DNA of 64,000 bases, from positions 43,760 through 107,759 of the forward strand of contig NZ_BANS01000004.1 of assembly GCF_000332995.1 (NCBI RefSeq). Direction: 5' to 3'. Within the stretch, counting starts at the first letter, position 1; every line of letters begins with the position of its first letter. This document shows, piece after piece, positions 25,652 to 34,962 of the stretch. Below the pieces are notes generated by a model, which worked only from the letters and a program-made list of their open reading frames with translations, had not been told where the DNA came from and did not search any database. A program made the position numbers and the translations under genes. The stretch comes from Gordonia amicalis NBRC 100051 = JCM 11271. Its GTDB lineage: Bacteria; Actinomycetota; Actinomycetes; Mycobacteriales; Mycobacteriaceae.

Positions 25652-27703
25652 ATGGCGGGGCAGGACAGCGCAACCAATCCGGTACTGGCACAGAGCGATC
25701 TGCCCTACGAGCTGCCGGACTTCACGTCGATCTCCGACGGCGATTTCCTGCCTGCCTTCATCTCGGCGATGGCGTCGCATCTCGCCGAGGTCGAGGCCAT
25801 CGCGGGCGATCCCGCGGAGCCGACGTTCGCCAACACCGTCGAGGCGCTGGAGTTGTCGGGCCGTGACCTGGCTCGCGCGTCGGGAATCTTCTTCAACCTC
25901 GTCGGCCCCGACACCAACCCCAAGCGCAACGAGATCTCCCAAGAACTCTCGACGCTGCTCACCGATCACGGCAACACCATCGCGATGAATCCGGTTCTGT
26001 TCGGCCGGATCTCGGAGCTCGCCTCCCGTGCCGACGAACTCGACCTGACCGAGCCGCAGCGTCGTCTCCTCGACAAGCGGTACCGCGAGTCGGTGCGCGC
26101 CGGCGCCGGTCTGCCCGCGGCGGAGCAGGAGGAGATGCGTCAGATCGCCTCTCGGCTGGCGTATCTCACGACCACGTTCTCGCAGAAGATCCTCGACGAC
26201 ACCAACGAGTCGGCGGTGCTCGTCGACGACGCGGCCGACCTCGACGGGTTGTCCGCAGGCCAGATCACGGCCGCCCGACGAGCGGCCGCCGATGCCGGTC
26301 ACGAGAGCGGATACCTGCTCACCCTGGAACTGCCGACCAGTCAGTCCGTGCTCACCGAGCTGACGAACCCCGCTGTGCGACAACGGGTCTTCGATGCGTC
26401 GATGAACCGTTGCTCGCGCGGCAACGACCACGACACCCGTGACCTCGTCCTCGAGATTGTGCGTCTGCGTGCCCGCCGCGCCGAGCTCCTCGGTTACCGC
26501 GACCATGCCGAGTTCGTGATCGCCGAGCAGACCGCACCCGACCCGTCGGCGGTCGACGACCTGCTCCGTGAGCTGAACGAGTCCGCGATGCGTGCCGGTG
26601 GTCGGGAACTGACGCGGCTCACCGAGTTCGCCGGCGACGTCGAGATCGGTCCCGCCGACCTGACCTTCTGGCTCGAGCGCGAGAAGCAGGCCAGATCGTC
26701 GGTCCCGCTCGACGGTTTCGCCGACTACTGCGAACTCGACATCGTGCTCACGCGGGGCGTCTTCTACGCCGCGAACAAGCTGTACGGCCTGCAGTTCGTC
26801 GAACGGACCGGCCTGCCCGTCTATCACCCCGACGTGCGCGTGTGGGAGGTGCGGGACGACGCCGGCACCGGCATCGGCCTGTTCCTCGGTGACTTCTACG
26901 CGCGGCCGTCGAAGCGCGGCGGTGCCTGGATGAACAACATCGTCGACCAGTCGTCGGTGTTGCAGACCCAGCCGATCATCGTGAACGTCCTGAACCTGAC
27001 GAAACCCGATGGGGGGCAGCCGTGTCTGCTCAGCATCGATCAGCTCACGACCCTGTTCCACGAGTTCGGACACGCACTGCACGGTCTGCTGTCGTCGGTC
27101 GAGTACCCGTCGCAGTCGGGGACATCCGTGCCGCGCGACTTCGTCGAGTTCCCCTCTCAGGTCAACGAGATGTGGGCGCTGCATCCGGAGGTGCTCGCCA
27201 ACTACGCGCTGCACCACGCGACCGGCGACCCGATCCCGGCCGAGCTGGCCGCTGCCGCACGCGAATCCGCGGGTGCCGAGACCGCACACGGGACCCTCGA
27301 GTACCTGGCGGCGTCGTCGCTGGACCTGGCCTGGCACCGGCTGACGGTCGAGGAGGCCGCTGCCGTCACCGATGTCGAGGCCTTCGAGGCGAAGGCCCTC
27401 ACCGAGGTCGGCCTGCAGACCGATCTGATCCCGCCCCGCTATCGCAGCGCCTACTTCAACCACGTTTTCGGCGGCGGATACTCGGCCGGTTACTACAGCT
27501 ACATCTGGTCGGAGGTCCTCGACGCCGAGACCGAACAGTGGTTCCTCGCCTCGGGCGGCCTGGAGCGCGAGAACGGCCGGCGGTTCGCCGAGGCGACGCT
27601 GTCGCGCGGTGACAGCGTCGACCCGCTCGTGTCGCACGAGACGCTGATCGGCCGCAAGCCGCAGATCGAGCCGCTGCTGCGTCGTCGTGGCCTTGCTGCC
27701 TGA
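25652..27703 (+). CDS. M3 family metallopeptidase (peptidyl-dipeptidase/oligopeptidase type)
   Basis: 683 residues, standard for Dcp/OpdA-like enzymes. The zinc site HEFGHALHG lies near residue 470, with the third ligand Glu in the following helix region (FVEFPSQVNEMW). C-terminal HVFGGGYSAGYYSYIWSEVLD is a family hallmark. A cytoplasmic protease that degrades short peptides. Starts immediately after the lepA TAG stop, so the two are likely one transcript. Confidence 0.93.
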   Translation: MAGQDSATNPVLAQSDLPYELPDFTSISDGDFLPAFISAMASHLAEVEAIAGDPAEPTFANTVEALELSGRDLARASGIFFNLVGPDTNPKRNEISQELSTLLTDHGNTIAMNPVLFGRISELASRADELDLTEPQRRLLDKRYRESVRAGAGLPAAEQEEMRQIASRLAYLTTTFSQKILDDTNESAVLVDDAADLDGLSAGQITAARRAAADAGHESGYLLTLELPTSQSVLTELTNPAVRQRVFDASMNRCSRGNDHDTRDLVLEIVRLRARRAELLGYRDHAEFVIAEQTAPDPSAVDDLLRELNESAMRAGGRELTRLTEFAGDVEIGPADLTFWLEREKQARSSVPLDGFADYCELDIVLTRGVFYAANKLYGLQFVERTGLPVYHPDVRVWEVRDDAGTGIGLFLGDFYARPSKRGGAWMNNIVDQSSVLQTQPIIVNVLNLTKPDGGQPCLLSIDQLTTLFHEFGHALHGLLSSVEYPSQSGTSVPRDFVEFPSQVNEMWALHPEVLANYALHHATGDPIPAELAAAARESAGAETAHGTLEYLAASSLDLAWHRLTVEEAAAVTDVEAFEAKALTEVGLQTDLIPPRYRSAYFNHVFGGGYSAGYYSYIWSEVLDAETEQWFLASGGLERENGRRFAEATLSRGDSVDPLVSHETLIGRKPQIEPLLRRRGLAA

Positions 27704-27715
27704 TCGGGGCCGGTC

Positions 27716-28621
27716 ATGACGAGCAACCATCGCCGGAACCTGTCGCGGTTCGCGATGCTCAGCATCGTGACCGCGGTTGCGGTCTTCGGGCTCAAACTGC
27801 TCGCCTGGTGGGTCACCGGGTCGGTGGGACTGCTGTCCGACGCACTCGAGTCGATCGTCAACGTCGTCGCCGCGGTGGGTGCGTTCGTGGCCCTGCGGGT
27901 CGCGGCGAAACCGCCGGACCACGGTCACAACTTCGGGCACACCAAGGCCGAGTATTTCTCGGCGGTCTTCGAGGGTGTGCTGATCGTCGTCGCCGCGGTC
28001 ATCATCGTGGTAACCGCGGTGGACCGGCTCATCAACCCGCGTGAACTCGAGGAAGTCGGACTCGGCCTCGGCATATCCGTGGGAGCCACGGTCCTGAACG
28101 CGGTGGTGGCCTGGATTCTCATCAGCGCCGGCCGGAAACACCGCTCGTTGACCCTCGAGGCCGACGGCAAGCACCTGATGACCGATGTGTGGACGACGGT
28201 GGGCGTCGTCGTGGGTGTGTTCCTGGTCGCGTGGACCGGTTGGCTCCCGCTCGACCCGCTGATCGCCATCGCGGTCGCCGTCAACATCATGGTCGTCGGC
28301 ACCCAACTCGTGTGGCGGTCGGGCTCGGGTCTGATGGATTCCGCACTACCGGCAGAACAGCGTGACGCCATCGACGACGTGCTCGACCGGTACCGCGCCG
28401 ACGGTATCGTCTTCCACGACATCCGCACGCGCGAGGCGGGTCACCAGAGATTCGTGCAGTTGCACATGCTGGTGCCGGGGGACTGGTCGGTACAGCACGC
28501 CCACGACCTCACCGAGGTCGTCGAAGGCGATCTGCATGCCGCGGTCCCCGATCTGAACATCACGACACACCTCGAGCCGGTCAACGATCCGCGGGCCTAC
28601 GAGGACTGGCGGCTGGAGTAG
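27716..28621 (+). CDS. Cation diffusion facilitator (CDF) transporter
   Basis: 301 residues with about five or six transmembrane helices and a C-terminal cytoplasmic domain. The HNFGHTKAEYFSAVFEG segment and SDALESIVNVVAA in TM2 contain the Asp/His-type metal site of the family. Exports divalent cations such as zinc or iron by proton antiport; the metal cannot be told from sequence. Starts 12 bp after the peptidase stop. Confidence 0.9.
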   Translation: MTSNHRRNLSRFAMLSIVTAVAVFGLKLLAWWVTGSVGLLSDALESIVNVVAAVGAFVALRVAAKPPDHGHNFGHTKAEYFSAVFEGVLIVVAAVIIVVTAVDRLINPRELEEVGLGLGISVGATVLNAVVAWILISAGRKHRSLTLEADGKHLMTDVWTTVGVVVGVFLVAWTGWLPLDPLIAIAVAVNIMVVGTQLVWRSGSGLMDSALPAEQRDAIDDVLDRYRADGIVFHDIRTREAGHQRFVQLHMLVPGDWSVQHAHDLTEVVEGDLHAAVPDLNITTHLEPVNDPRAYEDWRLE

Positions 28622-28773
28622 CAGGACGTGTGCCGGCCGACCACAGGTGTGGCCTGGGCAGAGTTTCGATCTCACTGATTTGAAATCCGATGACGATCAC
28701 GCTGGTTGCTAGCGTGGTTCGGTCCGCCGGTCACAGCCCGTACCGGCCGGTCCCGTTGAGTCTTGGAGGAAGA

Positions 28774-29904
28774 GTGAGCGCTGGCCCAGCCGCGCGGCGC
28801 GGCATCCGTCGGACGAGCACCGCTGTGCTGGTGAGCTTGCTGGCAGTGGTGATGGTGGTCGTCGCGGGCTGCGGTGGCGGATCGACCGACGAACCCGGCG
28901 GAGTGGACATCTCCAGCGGTGATCGACACCTCGATCTGGTCGCCTACGCAGTCCCCAAGATCGGCTTCGACGAGATCATCCCGGCCTTCCGCGAAACCCC
29001 GGCGGGTGAGGACATCGGCTTCTCGGTGTCGTACGGCGCGTCCGGTGACCAATCGCGCAAGGTGGCCCGTCGTGTTCCGGCCGACGTGGTGAACTTCTCG
29101 GTCGAGCCCGACATCACCCGACTGGTGAAGGCTGGCCTGGTCGACGAGGACTGGAAGAAGCAGGCTCCCAACAACAGCACCCCGTTCGGGTCGGTCGTCG
29201 CGCTGGTGGTTCGCAAGGGCAACCCGAAGAACATCCGCGACTGGGCGGATCTGCTGAAGCCCGGCGTGCAGGTGGTCACCCCGAATCCGGGCAGCTCCGG
29301 CTCGGCGAAGTGGAATCTGCTGGCACCGTTCGCCGCGATCAGCGACGGCGGTCGCAACCCGCAGGCCGGCCTCGACTACGTGTCCGAACTGGTGCGTGAC
29401 CACATCAAGGTGGTCCCCAAGTCGGGTCGCGAAGCCACCACGGCCTTCGAGCAGGGCCAGGGCGATGTGCTGATCAGCTACGAGAACGAGGCGATCATGC
29501 TCGACCGGGCGAACGCCACCGCCGGCCCGGACAATGAGGTCGAGTACGTGATCCCGCCGCAGACGTTCAAGATCGAGAACCCGGTCGCGGTGATCAACAC
29601 TTCCGACGACCTCGCCGGCGCGCGGTCGTTCGTGGACTTCCTGTTCACCCCGGAGGCGCAACGAATCTGGGCCGAGCAGGGCTTCCGGCCCGTCGACCCG
29701 GCGGTCATCGCCGAGACCCGGAACCTGTTCCCGGGTGACATCGCGAAGCTGTGGACGATCGCCGAACTCGGCAAGGTACTCGGGGCGGGAACCGCCGAGG
29801 AGAACAATGGCAAGGATCTGACGGGTTGGAAACCCGTGGACGACGCCCTGTTCGGGAAGAAGGGCGCCATCACCAAGATCTACGACTCAGGGGGTGAGCA
29901 GTGA
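28774..29904 (+). CDS. subI: Sulfate ABC transporter substrate-binding lipoprotein
   Basis: 376 residues. A lipoprotein signal sequence (VLVSLLAVVMVVVAGC, lipobox VAGC) anchors it outside the membrane. The periplasmic-binding fold includes VSYGASGDQSRKVARR and PGSSGSAKWNLLAP, typical of sulfate/thiosulfate-binding proteins. GTG 28774 is chosen because a strong GGAGGA site sits just upstream and it places the signal peptide at the N-terminus; an ATG at 28690 would add 28 residues before it. First gene of subI-cysT-cysW-cysA, matching Rv2400c-Rv2397c. Confidence 0.95.
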   Translation: MSAGPAARRGIRRTSTAVLVSLLAVVMVVVAGCGGGSTDEPGGVDISSGDRHLDLVAYAVPKIGFDEIIPAFRETPAGEDIGFSVSYGASGDQSRKVARRVPADVVNFSVEPDITRLVKAGLVDEDWKKQAPNNSTPFGSVVALVVRKGNPKNIRDWADLLKPGVQVVTPNPGSSGSAKWNLLAPFAAISDGGRNPQAGLDYVSELVRDHIKVVPKSGREATTAFEQGQGDVLISYENEAIMLDRANATAGPDNEVEYVIPPQTFKIENPVAVINTSDDLAGARSFVDFLFTPEAQRIWAEQGFRPVDPAVIAETRNLFPGDIAKLWTIAELGKVLGAGTAEENNGKDLTGWKPVDDALFGKKGAITKIYDSGGEQ

Positions 29905-30797
29905 CCTCGGTCGATCCTGTCGGAACACCGGCCACGGCCCCGGACACCGGCTCGCCGGTCCCCGATGCCGGACCGCCGCGCGGATTCCTCGGACGCTCGC
30001 GGACGTTCGCCGGCGTGAGCCCGATGACCATCGGCATCGCCTGGCTCTGGCTCAGCATCATCGTGCTGCTCCCACTGGCCGCGATCACGGTGCAGTCCTT
30101 CGACGACGGCTGGAGCGGTTTCTGGGAGGCCATCTCCGCGCCCGTCGCGGTGGACGCCATCTGGATCACGGTCCTCGTGTCCGCGGTGGCCGCGCTCATC
30201 AACGTCGTCTTCGGCACGCTGATCGCGTGGGTGCTGGTGCGCGACGAGTTCCCCGGCAAGGGATTCGTCAACGCGATCATCGACCTGCCGTTCGCACTGC
30301 CGACGATCGTCGCCAGCCTCGTGCTGCTGTCGCTGTACGGGCCGAACAGTCCCATCGACATCCAGCTCAACGCCACCAAGCCCGCACTGGTGATCGCGCT
30401 GACCTTCGTCACCTTGCCGTTCGTGGTGCGTCAGGTACAGCCGGTGCTCATCGAACTCGATGTCGATGTCGAGGAGGCCGCGGCGGTGCTCGGCGCCAAC
30501 AACGCCACGATCTTCCGCAAGATCATCCTGCCGGCACTGCTCCCGGCGATCCTGACCGGTGCCGGCCTGGCGTTCACCCGTGCTATCGGTGAATTCGGTT
30601 CGGTGGTGCTCATCGGCGGCAACATTCCCGGAGACACCCAGGTGGCGTCGCAGTACATCCAGCAGCAGGTCGAGATCGACGCACCGGTCGACGCGGCGGC
30701 GATCTCGGTGGTACTGCTGCTGATCGCTTTCGTCACCCTGCTCGTCCTGCGCGTCGCGGGCCGGTGGCAGTCCAAGCGGGAGGACGCAGACCGATGA
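29901..30797 (+). CDS. cysT: Sulfate ABC transporter permease CysT
   Basis: 298 residues with about six membrane helices after a 35-residue Pro/Gly-rich N-terminus. The EAA loop DVEEAAAVLGANNATIFRKIILP contacts the CysA ATPase. GTG start overlapping the subI stop by 4 bp; its own stop overlaps the cysW ATG. Confidence 0.95.
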   Translation: MTSVDPVGTPATAPDTGSPVPDAGPPRGFLGRSRTFAGVSPMTIGIAWLWLSIIVLLPLAAITVQSFDDGWSGFWEAISAPVAVDAIWITVLVSAVAALINVVFGTLIAWVLVRDEFPGKGFVNAIIDLPFALPTIVASLVLLSLYGPNSPIDIQLNATKPALVIALTFVTLPFVVRQVQPVLIELDVDVEEAAAVLGANNATIFRKIILPALLPAILTGAGLAFTRAIGEFGSVVLIGGNIPGDTQVASQYIQQQVEIDAPVDAAAISVVLLLIAFVTLLVLRVAGRWQSKREDADR

Positions 30798-31732
30798 AGG
30801 TTTCACCGCTGACGAAGTACGGGCTGCGCACCGTCGCGCTGGTCTACCTGTTCATCCTGCTGGTCGTCCCCGTCGGCACCATCTTCTATCGCTCCTTCGA
30901 ACACGGCATCGTCCAGTTCTGGGAGTGGATCACCACCCCGGCGGCCATCTCGGCGCTCCAGCTCAGTCTGCTGATCGTCGCGATCGTGGTGCCGCTCAAC
31001 GTGGTGTTCGGGGTGATCACGGCGCTGGCCCTGGCCCGCGGACGGTTTCCCGGCAAGGGTCTCCTGCAGGCGGTCGTCGACCTGCCGTTCGCGGTGTCGC
31101 CGGTGGTCGCCGGTGTCGCGCTGATCCTGTTGTGGGGCCATGGGGGTTGGTTCGGCGGCGTCGAGAGCCTCGGATTCCGGATCATCTTCGGCTTCCCCGG
31201 CCTGGTGCTGGCCACGCTGTTCGTCACCCTGCCGTTCGTCGCCCGTGAGGTCGAACCGGTGTTACGTGAGATCGGCACCGAACAGGAGGAGGCGGCCGCG
31301 ACGCTGGGCGCGAACTCGTGGCAGGTCTTCTGGCGGATCACCCTTCCGGCGATCCGCTGGGGCCTGACCTACGGCATCGTCCTGACCGTCGCCCGAGCGC
31401 TCGGTGAATACGGTGCGGTGACCATGGTCTCGTCGAACTATCCCGGTGTCTCCCAGACGCTGACCCTGTTGGTCCACTCCCGCTACACCGACGACTACAA
31501 CGAGTTCGGCGCCTACGCGGCTGCGACGCTGCTGATGTTCGTCGCCATCCTGGTGCTCGTGCTCATGTCGCTCATCGAGCGCCGCGCCAAGTCCCGTCTC
31601 GTCGACGCCAGTGAATCCACCTCGGGCGACGCCGAACTCACCGAAGTCGACCTCACCCCGCCGCACGGGCCGGAGTCCGTCGACGCCAAGCAGGTCGTCC
31701 ACTCGAACGCCCACAACAAGGAAGACGTGTGA
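30794..31732 (+). CDS. cysW: Sulfate ABC transporter permease CysW
   Basis: 312 residues, second permease of the sulfate importer. The EAA motif [22 protein letters not shown] mirrors that of CysT. About 45 acidic residues follow the last helix and may interact with CysA. ATG at 30794 (ATGA overlap) is used rather than the frame's upstream start at 30764 inside cysT. Confidence 0.95.
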   Translation: MKVSPLTKYGLRTVALVYLFILLVVPVGTIFYRSFEHGIVQFWEWITTPAAISALQLSLLIVAIVVPLNVVFGVITALALARGRFPGKGLLQAVVDLPFAVSPVVAGVALILLWGHGGWFGGVESLGFRIIFGFPGLVLATLFVTLPFVAREVEPVLREIGTEQEEAAATLGANSWQVFWRITLPAIRWGLTYGIVLTVARALGEYGAVTMVSSNYPGVSQTLTLLVHSRYTDDYNEFGAYAAATLLMFVAILVLVLMSLIERRAKSRLVDASESTSGDAELTEVDLTPPHGPESVDAKQVVHSNAHNKEDV

Positions 31733-31733
31733 C

Positions 31734-32729
31734 ATGTCCATCCAGGTGATCGGTGCGAACAAGCGCTACGGCGACTTCGCCGCCCTCGACAACGTCTCCA
31801 TCGACATCCCGGACGGGCAGCTGACCTCGCTGCTGGGTCCGTCGGGTTCGGGAAAGTCGACCCTGCTGCGCGCGATCGCCGGCCTCGACACACTGGACTC
31901 GGGCATCGTCCGCATCAACGACAACGACGTGTCGCAGAAGTCGCCGCAGAAGCGCGACATCGGATTCGTGTTCCAGCACTACGCCGCGTTCAAACACCTC
32001 ACGGTGCGCGACAACATCGCCTTCGGCCTCAAGATCCGCAAGCGGCCCAAGAAGGAGATCGACGCGAAGGTCGACCAGTTGCTCGAGGTGGTCGGACTGA
32101 CCGTCTTCCAGCAGCGGTTCCCGGCACAGCTGTCGGGCGGTCAGCGGCAGCGTATGGCGCTGGCCCGTGCACTCGCCGTCGACCCCAAGGTGCTGCTCCT
32201 CGACGAACCGTTCGGTGCGCTCGACGCGAAGGTGCGAGATGACCTGCGCCGCTGGCTACGTCGACTGCATGAAGAGGTCCACGTCACCACCGTGCTGGTC
32301 ACCCACGACCAGCAGGAGGCGCTCGACGTGAGCGACCGCATCGCTGTCCTGAACAAGGGGCGCATCGAGCAGGTCGGCACTCCCGACGACCTCTACGACC
32401 GCCCGGCCAACGAGTTCGTCGCGTCGTTCCTCGGATCCACGGTGCGTCTGAACGGCGAACTCGTCCGCCCACACGACATCCGGATCGGACGTACCCCGGA
32501 GATGGCGTCGCCGGCGGCCGACGCGTCCCTCGACACCGGTGTGATCAAGGCGACCGTCCTGCGTGTGGTCAACCTCGGTTTCGAGACCCGGGTTGAGCTC
32601 GTCGCCGCGACGACGGGAGACGAGTTCGCGGCCCAGATCACCCGAGGGGACCAGAACGCCCTCAACCTGAAGACCGGCGAGACCGTGTACGCGCGGGCCA
32701 CCAAGGTCGCCGCCCTGACCGAGGTCTGA
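31734..32729 (+). CDS. cysA: Sulfate ABC transporter ATP-binding protein CysA
   Basis: 331 residues. Walker [13 protein letters not shown] signature LSGGQRQR and Walker [12 protein letters not shown] are all present, followed by a short TOBE-type regulatory domain. Energises uptake of sulfate through CysTW. Begins one base after the cysW stop. A hairpin at 32758 probably terminates the operon. Confidence 0.95.
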   Translation: MSIQVIGANKRYGDFAALDNVSIDIPDGQLTSLLGPSGSGKSTLLRAIAGLDTLDSGIVRINDNDVSQKSPQKRDIGFVFQHYAAFKHLTVRDNIAFGLKIRKRPKKEIDAKVDQLLEVVGLTVFQQRFPAQLSGGQRQRMALARALAVDPKVLLLDEPFGALDAKVRDDLRRWLRRLHEEVHVTTVLVTHDQQEALDVSDRIAVLNKGRIEQVGTPDDLYDRPANEFVASFLGSTVRLNGELVRPHDIRIGRTPEMASPAADASLDTGVIKATVLRVVNLGFETRVELVAATTGDEFAAQITRGDQNALNLKTGETVYARATKVAALTEV

Positions 32730-32757
32730 GGGCACGATAGATCCTGCATCCGCAGGC

Positions 32758-32800
32758 ACCGGCTACGGTGACCGGCCGATGCATGGTGCCGTCAGCCGGT
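32758..32800 (+). terminator. Probable terminator of subI-cysTWA
   Basis: ACCGGCTACGG pairs with CCGT-c-AGCCGGT (one bulged base) across a 20-nt loop, 29 bp after the cysA stop. No T tract. Confidence 0.5.
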
Positions 32801-33016
32801 CGAGGACGGACTGCAGTAGCCCGGCGGCGATCTGAACGCAGTCACGCATCCCGACCCGGACGTGTCCGGTGGACCTTCCGGGCGAGGCTTCGCTGTGCCC
32901 CGATCCGGCGATGATCGGGCACGAATCCGCATGTCAGCACGTCTACCAGGTTCGTCCGTCAAACGTTTGTGAACACCCGTTCTGCGCGATCGCTGGAATC
33001 CGGTGGGGAAAGTACT

Positions 33017-33046
33017 GGAAGAGTCTTCCGTAGTTAGTAGTAACTA
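33017..33046 (+). promoter_or_regulatory. Paired palindromes in the mce promoter region
   Basis: GGAAGA-G-TCTTCC (33017-33029) is followed after one base by TAGTTA-GTAG-TAACTA (33031-33046). Both have perfect 6-bp arms. They lie about 170-200 bp before yrbEA in the only AT-rich stretch of the gap and are good candidates for a repressor operator overlapping the promoter of the mce operon. I cannot match them to a named regulator. Confidence 0.5.
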
Positions 33047-33107
33047 TGTAATCGAGCTCACAGCCCGACGGAAGGTGTTGTCGGGATCACGCCCCCATCT
33101 CGGAGGA

Positions 33108-33218
33108 ATGATGGTCTGGAAACAACCGATCCAACGTGCGCGAAGCCTTCCCCAGGCGGCCACGTCGAGCACCGCAACCCACGCATCGGTGATGCTGCTT
33201 GCCAGGAGTGGCCAGTGA
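33108..33218 (+). CDS. Possible 36-residue upstream ORF coupled to yrbEA
   Basis: ATG ATG (33108/33111) directly after GGAGGA at 33102 opens a frame of 36 codons whose TGA overlaps the GTG of yrbEA (GTGA). The peptide has no recognisable motif. The ribosome-site spacing is short for either ATG. It could be a coupling leader or chance; no homologue is known to me. Confidence 0.25.
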   Translation: MMVWKQPIQRARSLPQAATSSTATHASVMLLARSGQ

Positions 33219-34084
33219 GCGTGGTGACTACTGCGCACCAACGAAACACCCGACCGGTGTCGAATGTCGTTGCGACCGTGCGCCGGACGTGCTCGAACTC
33301 GGGAAACCGCGTCGTTGACAGTCTCAACACATTGGGGCGGTCCGTGCGACTCGCGGCTGCGGTGGCCACATTCTCGGCCACGGACATCGTGCGCTTGCGC
33401 CTCCCGGTCGGGGAGGTCATCGACCAGATATGGCGACTGTTCAAGGTGACCGCACTGCCGGCGCTGCTGATGGCGATCCCGATCGGTGGTGAGGTATCGG
33501 TGCAGGTCGGCGGGATCATGGATCAGGTCGGCGCCAACTCGCTCGCGGGTGCAGCCAGTGGACTCGGAGTGGTGGGACAAGGTGCCCCGATGGCCGCGGG
33601 ACTGCTGATGTCGGGAGCTGCGGCCTCGGCGATCGCCTCGGATCTCGGTGCGCGCTCGATCCGCGAAGAGATAGAGGCCATGCGGGTGATGGGTATCGAT
33701 CCCGTGCAGCGTCTGGTGGTGCCGCGATTCCTGGCGATGCTCATCCTCGCGCCCGCGCTGTGCATCATCATCGTCGCTTCGGGTGTCGTTGCGGGACTGG
33801 CGATCTCGGCCAACGTCAACAACGTGGTCCCGGCCAGCTTCTGGCAGACCTTCGGCGCCTTCGCGACGCCGGTCGACCTGGGCTTCTCGGTCCTGAAATC
33901 GGTTCTGTTCGCCATGATCGTCGTCATCATCGCGAGTCTTCGCGGCCTCGAGGCAAAGGGCGGACCGAAAGGTGTTGCCAACGCCGTGAACGCGTCGGTC
34001 GTCCTGTCGGTGTTCTGCATCTTCATGACCAACCTGATGGTCTCGCAACTGCAGACCATGTTCTTCCCGGCCCAGTTGGCGTGA
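33215..34084 (+). CDS. yrbEA: MlaE/YrbE family permease, first of the mce operon
   Basis: 289 residues with about five or six membrane helices. MlaE-family signatures are present: GGEVSVQVGGIMDQVGAN and RSIREEIEAMRVMGIDPVQRLVVPR, the latter being the coupling-helix region. With YrbEB it forms the permease of an Mce lipid/sterol importer, powered by an MlaF/Mkl-type ATPase encoded elsewhere. GTG start. The first 60 residues are polar and poorly conserved, so a later start is possible. Confidence 0.92.
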   Translation: MSVVTTAHQRNTRPVSNVVATVRRTCSNSGNRVVDSLNTLGRSVRLAAAVATFSATDIVRLRLPVGEVIDQIWRLFKVTALPALLMAIPIGGEVSVQVGGIMDQVGANSLAGAASGLGVVGQGAPMAAGLLMSGAAASAIASDLGARSIREEIEAMRVMGIDPVQRLVVPRFLAMLILAPALCIIIVASGVVAGLAISANVNNVVPASFWQTFGAFATPVDLGFSVLKSVLFAMIVVIIASLRGLEAKGGPKGVANAVNASVVLSVFCIFMTNLMVSQLQTMFFPAQLA

Positions 34085-34085
34085 C

Positions 34086-34961
34086 ATGACTACCACAGAG
34101 AAACGACGGGCGTCGTCGTATGGTGGCCGGTCGATGCACGTCGGCCGTCGGGTCGCCGGGGTGTTGACAGATGTGGTGCTGGGGCTCGGTCAGATCACGG
34201 TGTTCGTCGGCAAGACGATCTCGTTGCTGCCGGTGACCATTCGGCAATACCGCAAGCAGACCGCGAAGACGATGAACGACATGGCCTGGGGTTCGGGCTC
34301 GTTGATCGTCGACGGTGGTGTCGTCAGCCTGATGTTCTTCCTCGGCATCGCGGTCGGCGCGGTGGTCGCCATCATGTCGTTCATGGCCTTCGACCTTCTC
34401 GGGTTCGGGGCACTGACGGGGATCACCGGGTCGTTCGGCAACATCCGGGTGATCGCTCCGATCATCACCGGCATCGGGTTTGCCGCCCAGGCGGGCTGTC
34501 GGATGACCGCGGAGATCGGCGCGATGCGGATCTCGGAGGAGATCGACGCCACCGAGGCGATGGGACTGCGTGCCATCCCGTTCGTCGTCGGGACGCGGCT
34601 GATCGGCGGGATGCTCGTCGTCCTGCCGAGTTATCTGTTGGCGCTTGTCGTCTCATTCTTCACCGGCGGTCTGATCGTCAAACTCTTCCATGATCAGCCC
34701 GACGGCACGTACGACCACTACTTCGCCCAGTTCGTCACCCTGCCCGATCTGCTGGCCTCGGTGGCGAAGGCGCTGCTGTTCTGTGCAGTGGTCACGCTCA
34801 TCCACTGCTACTACGGCTACTTCGCATCAGGCGGTCCAGCCGGCGTGGGTCAGGCATCGGGGCGGGCGATCCGCGCGAGTCTGGTGGCCATCGTCGTACT
34901 GAACTTCGTACTTACCGTGGCGATCTGGGGGCTGAATCCCGTTCTGCCGTTTAGGGGTTGA
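34086..34961 (+). CDS. yrbEB: MlaE/YrbE family permease, second of the mce operon
   Basis: 291 residues. FAAQAGCRMTAEIGAMRISEEIDATEAMG is the characteristic cytoplasmic loop, followed by RAIPFVVGTRLIGGMLVVLPSYL. Partner of YrbEA. Starts one base after the yrbEA stop and is followed one base later by mceA. Confidence 0.93.
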   Translation: MTTTEKRRASSYGGRSMHVGRRVAGVLTDVVLGLGQITVFVGKTISLLPVTIRQYRKQTAKTMNDMAWGSGSLIVDGGVVSLMFFLGIAVGAVVAIMSFMAFDLLGFGALTGITGSFGNIRVIAPIITGIGFAAQAGCRMTAEIGAMRISEEIDATEAMGLRAIPFVVGTRLIGGMLVVLPSYLLALVVSFFTGGLIVKLFHDQPDGTYDHYFAQFVTLPDLLASVAKALLFCAVVTLIHCYYGYFASGGPAGVGQASGRAIRASLVAIVVLNFVLTVAIWGLNPVLPFRG

Positions 34962-34962
34962 G

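Larger units (their letters stand above)
32730..33214. other. 485-bp gap between the sulfate importer and the mce operon
   Basis: It holds a small hairpin (CCTGC/GCAGG, 32743-32756), the terminator at 32758, another GTGCCCCGATC/GATCGGGCAC hairpin (32895-32922), two palindromes at 33017-33046 and a short ORF that ends on the yrbEA start. Base composition drops around 33030-33050, consistent with a promoter. I see no other gene. Confidence 0.6.

Noticed and set aside
24827..28306. 1159-codon minus-strand ORF
   Set aside because: It is antisense to lepA, the M3 peptidase and the CDF gene, all of which have clear family motifs. Its product is a His/Asp/Arg/Gly-rich mix typical of high-GC antisense frames.
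28690..28773. 28-codon extension of SubI
   Set aside because: It would place residues before the lipoprotein signal peptide; GTG 28774 has a GGAGGA ribosome site.
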